Shown piece by piece: positions 64,000 to 64,000 of a stretch of 64,000 nucleotides of DNA. The position numbers and the translations under genes were made by a program. Source of the DNA: Rhodobacteraceae bacterium UBA3069 (GTDB taxonomy: Bacteria > Pseudomonadota > Alphaproteobacteria > Rhodobacterales > Rhodobacteraceae); assembly GCA_002366795.1 (NCBI GenBank), contig DFBX01000083.1, positions 24,927 to 88,926 on the forward strand, given 5' to 3'. Numbering within the stretch: position 1 is the stretch's first letter; each line of letters opens with the position of its first letter. The notes beneath the pieces are model-generated. The model saw only the letters and a program-made list of their open reading frames with translations, searched no databases and was not told where the DNA came from.

Positions 64000-64000
64000 T

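Noticed and set aside
1..64000. CRISPR array, tRNA, rRNA or mobile-element genes
   Set aside because: No regular direct-repeat array, no cloverleaf-like segment and no transposase or integrase motif was seen.

Overview
This GC-rich window (64 kb) looks chromosomal and comes from an alphaproteobacterium of the Rhodobacteraceae/Roseobacter type. The evidence is the complex I (nuo) cluster interspersed with small non-Nuo genes, a NuoE with a long C-terminal extension, a leucine-degradation (liu) cluster, a PntA with fused alpha domains, CreA, DUF3422, YeeE/YedE and an RTX-Hint protein. I saw no rRNA, tRNA, CRISPR array, transposase, integrase or phage gene. Most of the window is ordinary core and catabolic metabolism; the less ordinary material is in pseudogenes, intergenic repeats and leaders.

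Layout. (1) 1-5488, minus strand: respiratory complex I genes nuoA-B-C-D, two small unknown genes, nuoE, a DUF5337-type gene and the start of nuoF, mostly translationally coupled. (2) 5800-18516, minus strand: leucine/isovalerate catabolism, in transcription order liuA (isovaleryl-CoA dehydrogenase), an LprI-like gene, an acyl-CoA synthetase, a secreted protein, liuB, a nitronate monooxygenase-like gene, a membrane protein, liuD, two GSTs, liuE and liuC. A plus-strand OmpW gene splits the series. (3) 18517-20890: a decayed patch with a broken RTX-like gene, a frameshifted flavin-split-barrel gene, creA and a 25-bp tandem repeat. (4) 20981-29008: a DegT-type aminotransferase, gph, glmU-glmS (UDP-GlcNAc synthesis), an AlkD-like DNA glycosylase, a lipoprotein and moaA. 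(5) 29171-38933: a peptide/amino-acid acquisition locus with an M20 amidohydrolase, a DAO-type oxidoreductase, ArgE-like deacetylase, a double-ATPase of a dipeptide/oligopeptide ABC importer and, divergently, its binding protein and two permeases. (6) 39157-48171: YeeE/YedE, DUF3422, two paralogous hydrolase-like genes (one frameshifted, one missing its nucleophile elbow), pntAB, an ICMT-like methyltransferase and a metallo-beta-lactamase-fold protein. (7) 48547-53972: an SDR, kynureninase, and a TetR regulator divergent from a two-subunit molybdenum hydroxylase. (8) 54221-63799: a large RTX-Hint protein, a gamma-glutamyl hydrolase, GlcG-like protein, malate synthase G, a small membrane protein and aminopeptidase N.

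Functional links. The liu genes convert isovaleryl-CoA to acetyl-CoA and acetoacetate; malate synthase G can use the acetyl-CoA with glyoxylate. Complex I and the proton-translocating transhydrogenase handle NADH/NADPH. The locus at 29-39 kb could import peptides and deacylate or deaminate their products; TTTGATCAA palindromes lie in both of its regulatory regions, suggesting one shared regulator.

The best leads are non-coding. They are three hairpins with GNRA-type loops at an exact 26-nt period in the leader of the ABC binding protein; an 18-bp motif shared by the glmU and pntA upstream regions; a terminal-inverted-repeat element present at 48.3 kb and again at 63.8 kb; and an AAATACTC-type intergenic motif at several places. 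Three genes carry single-base frameshifts at or next to short homopolymers, so sequencing error must be excluded before calling them decayed. All family assignments come from reading the sequence; no database search was run.
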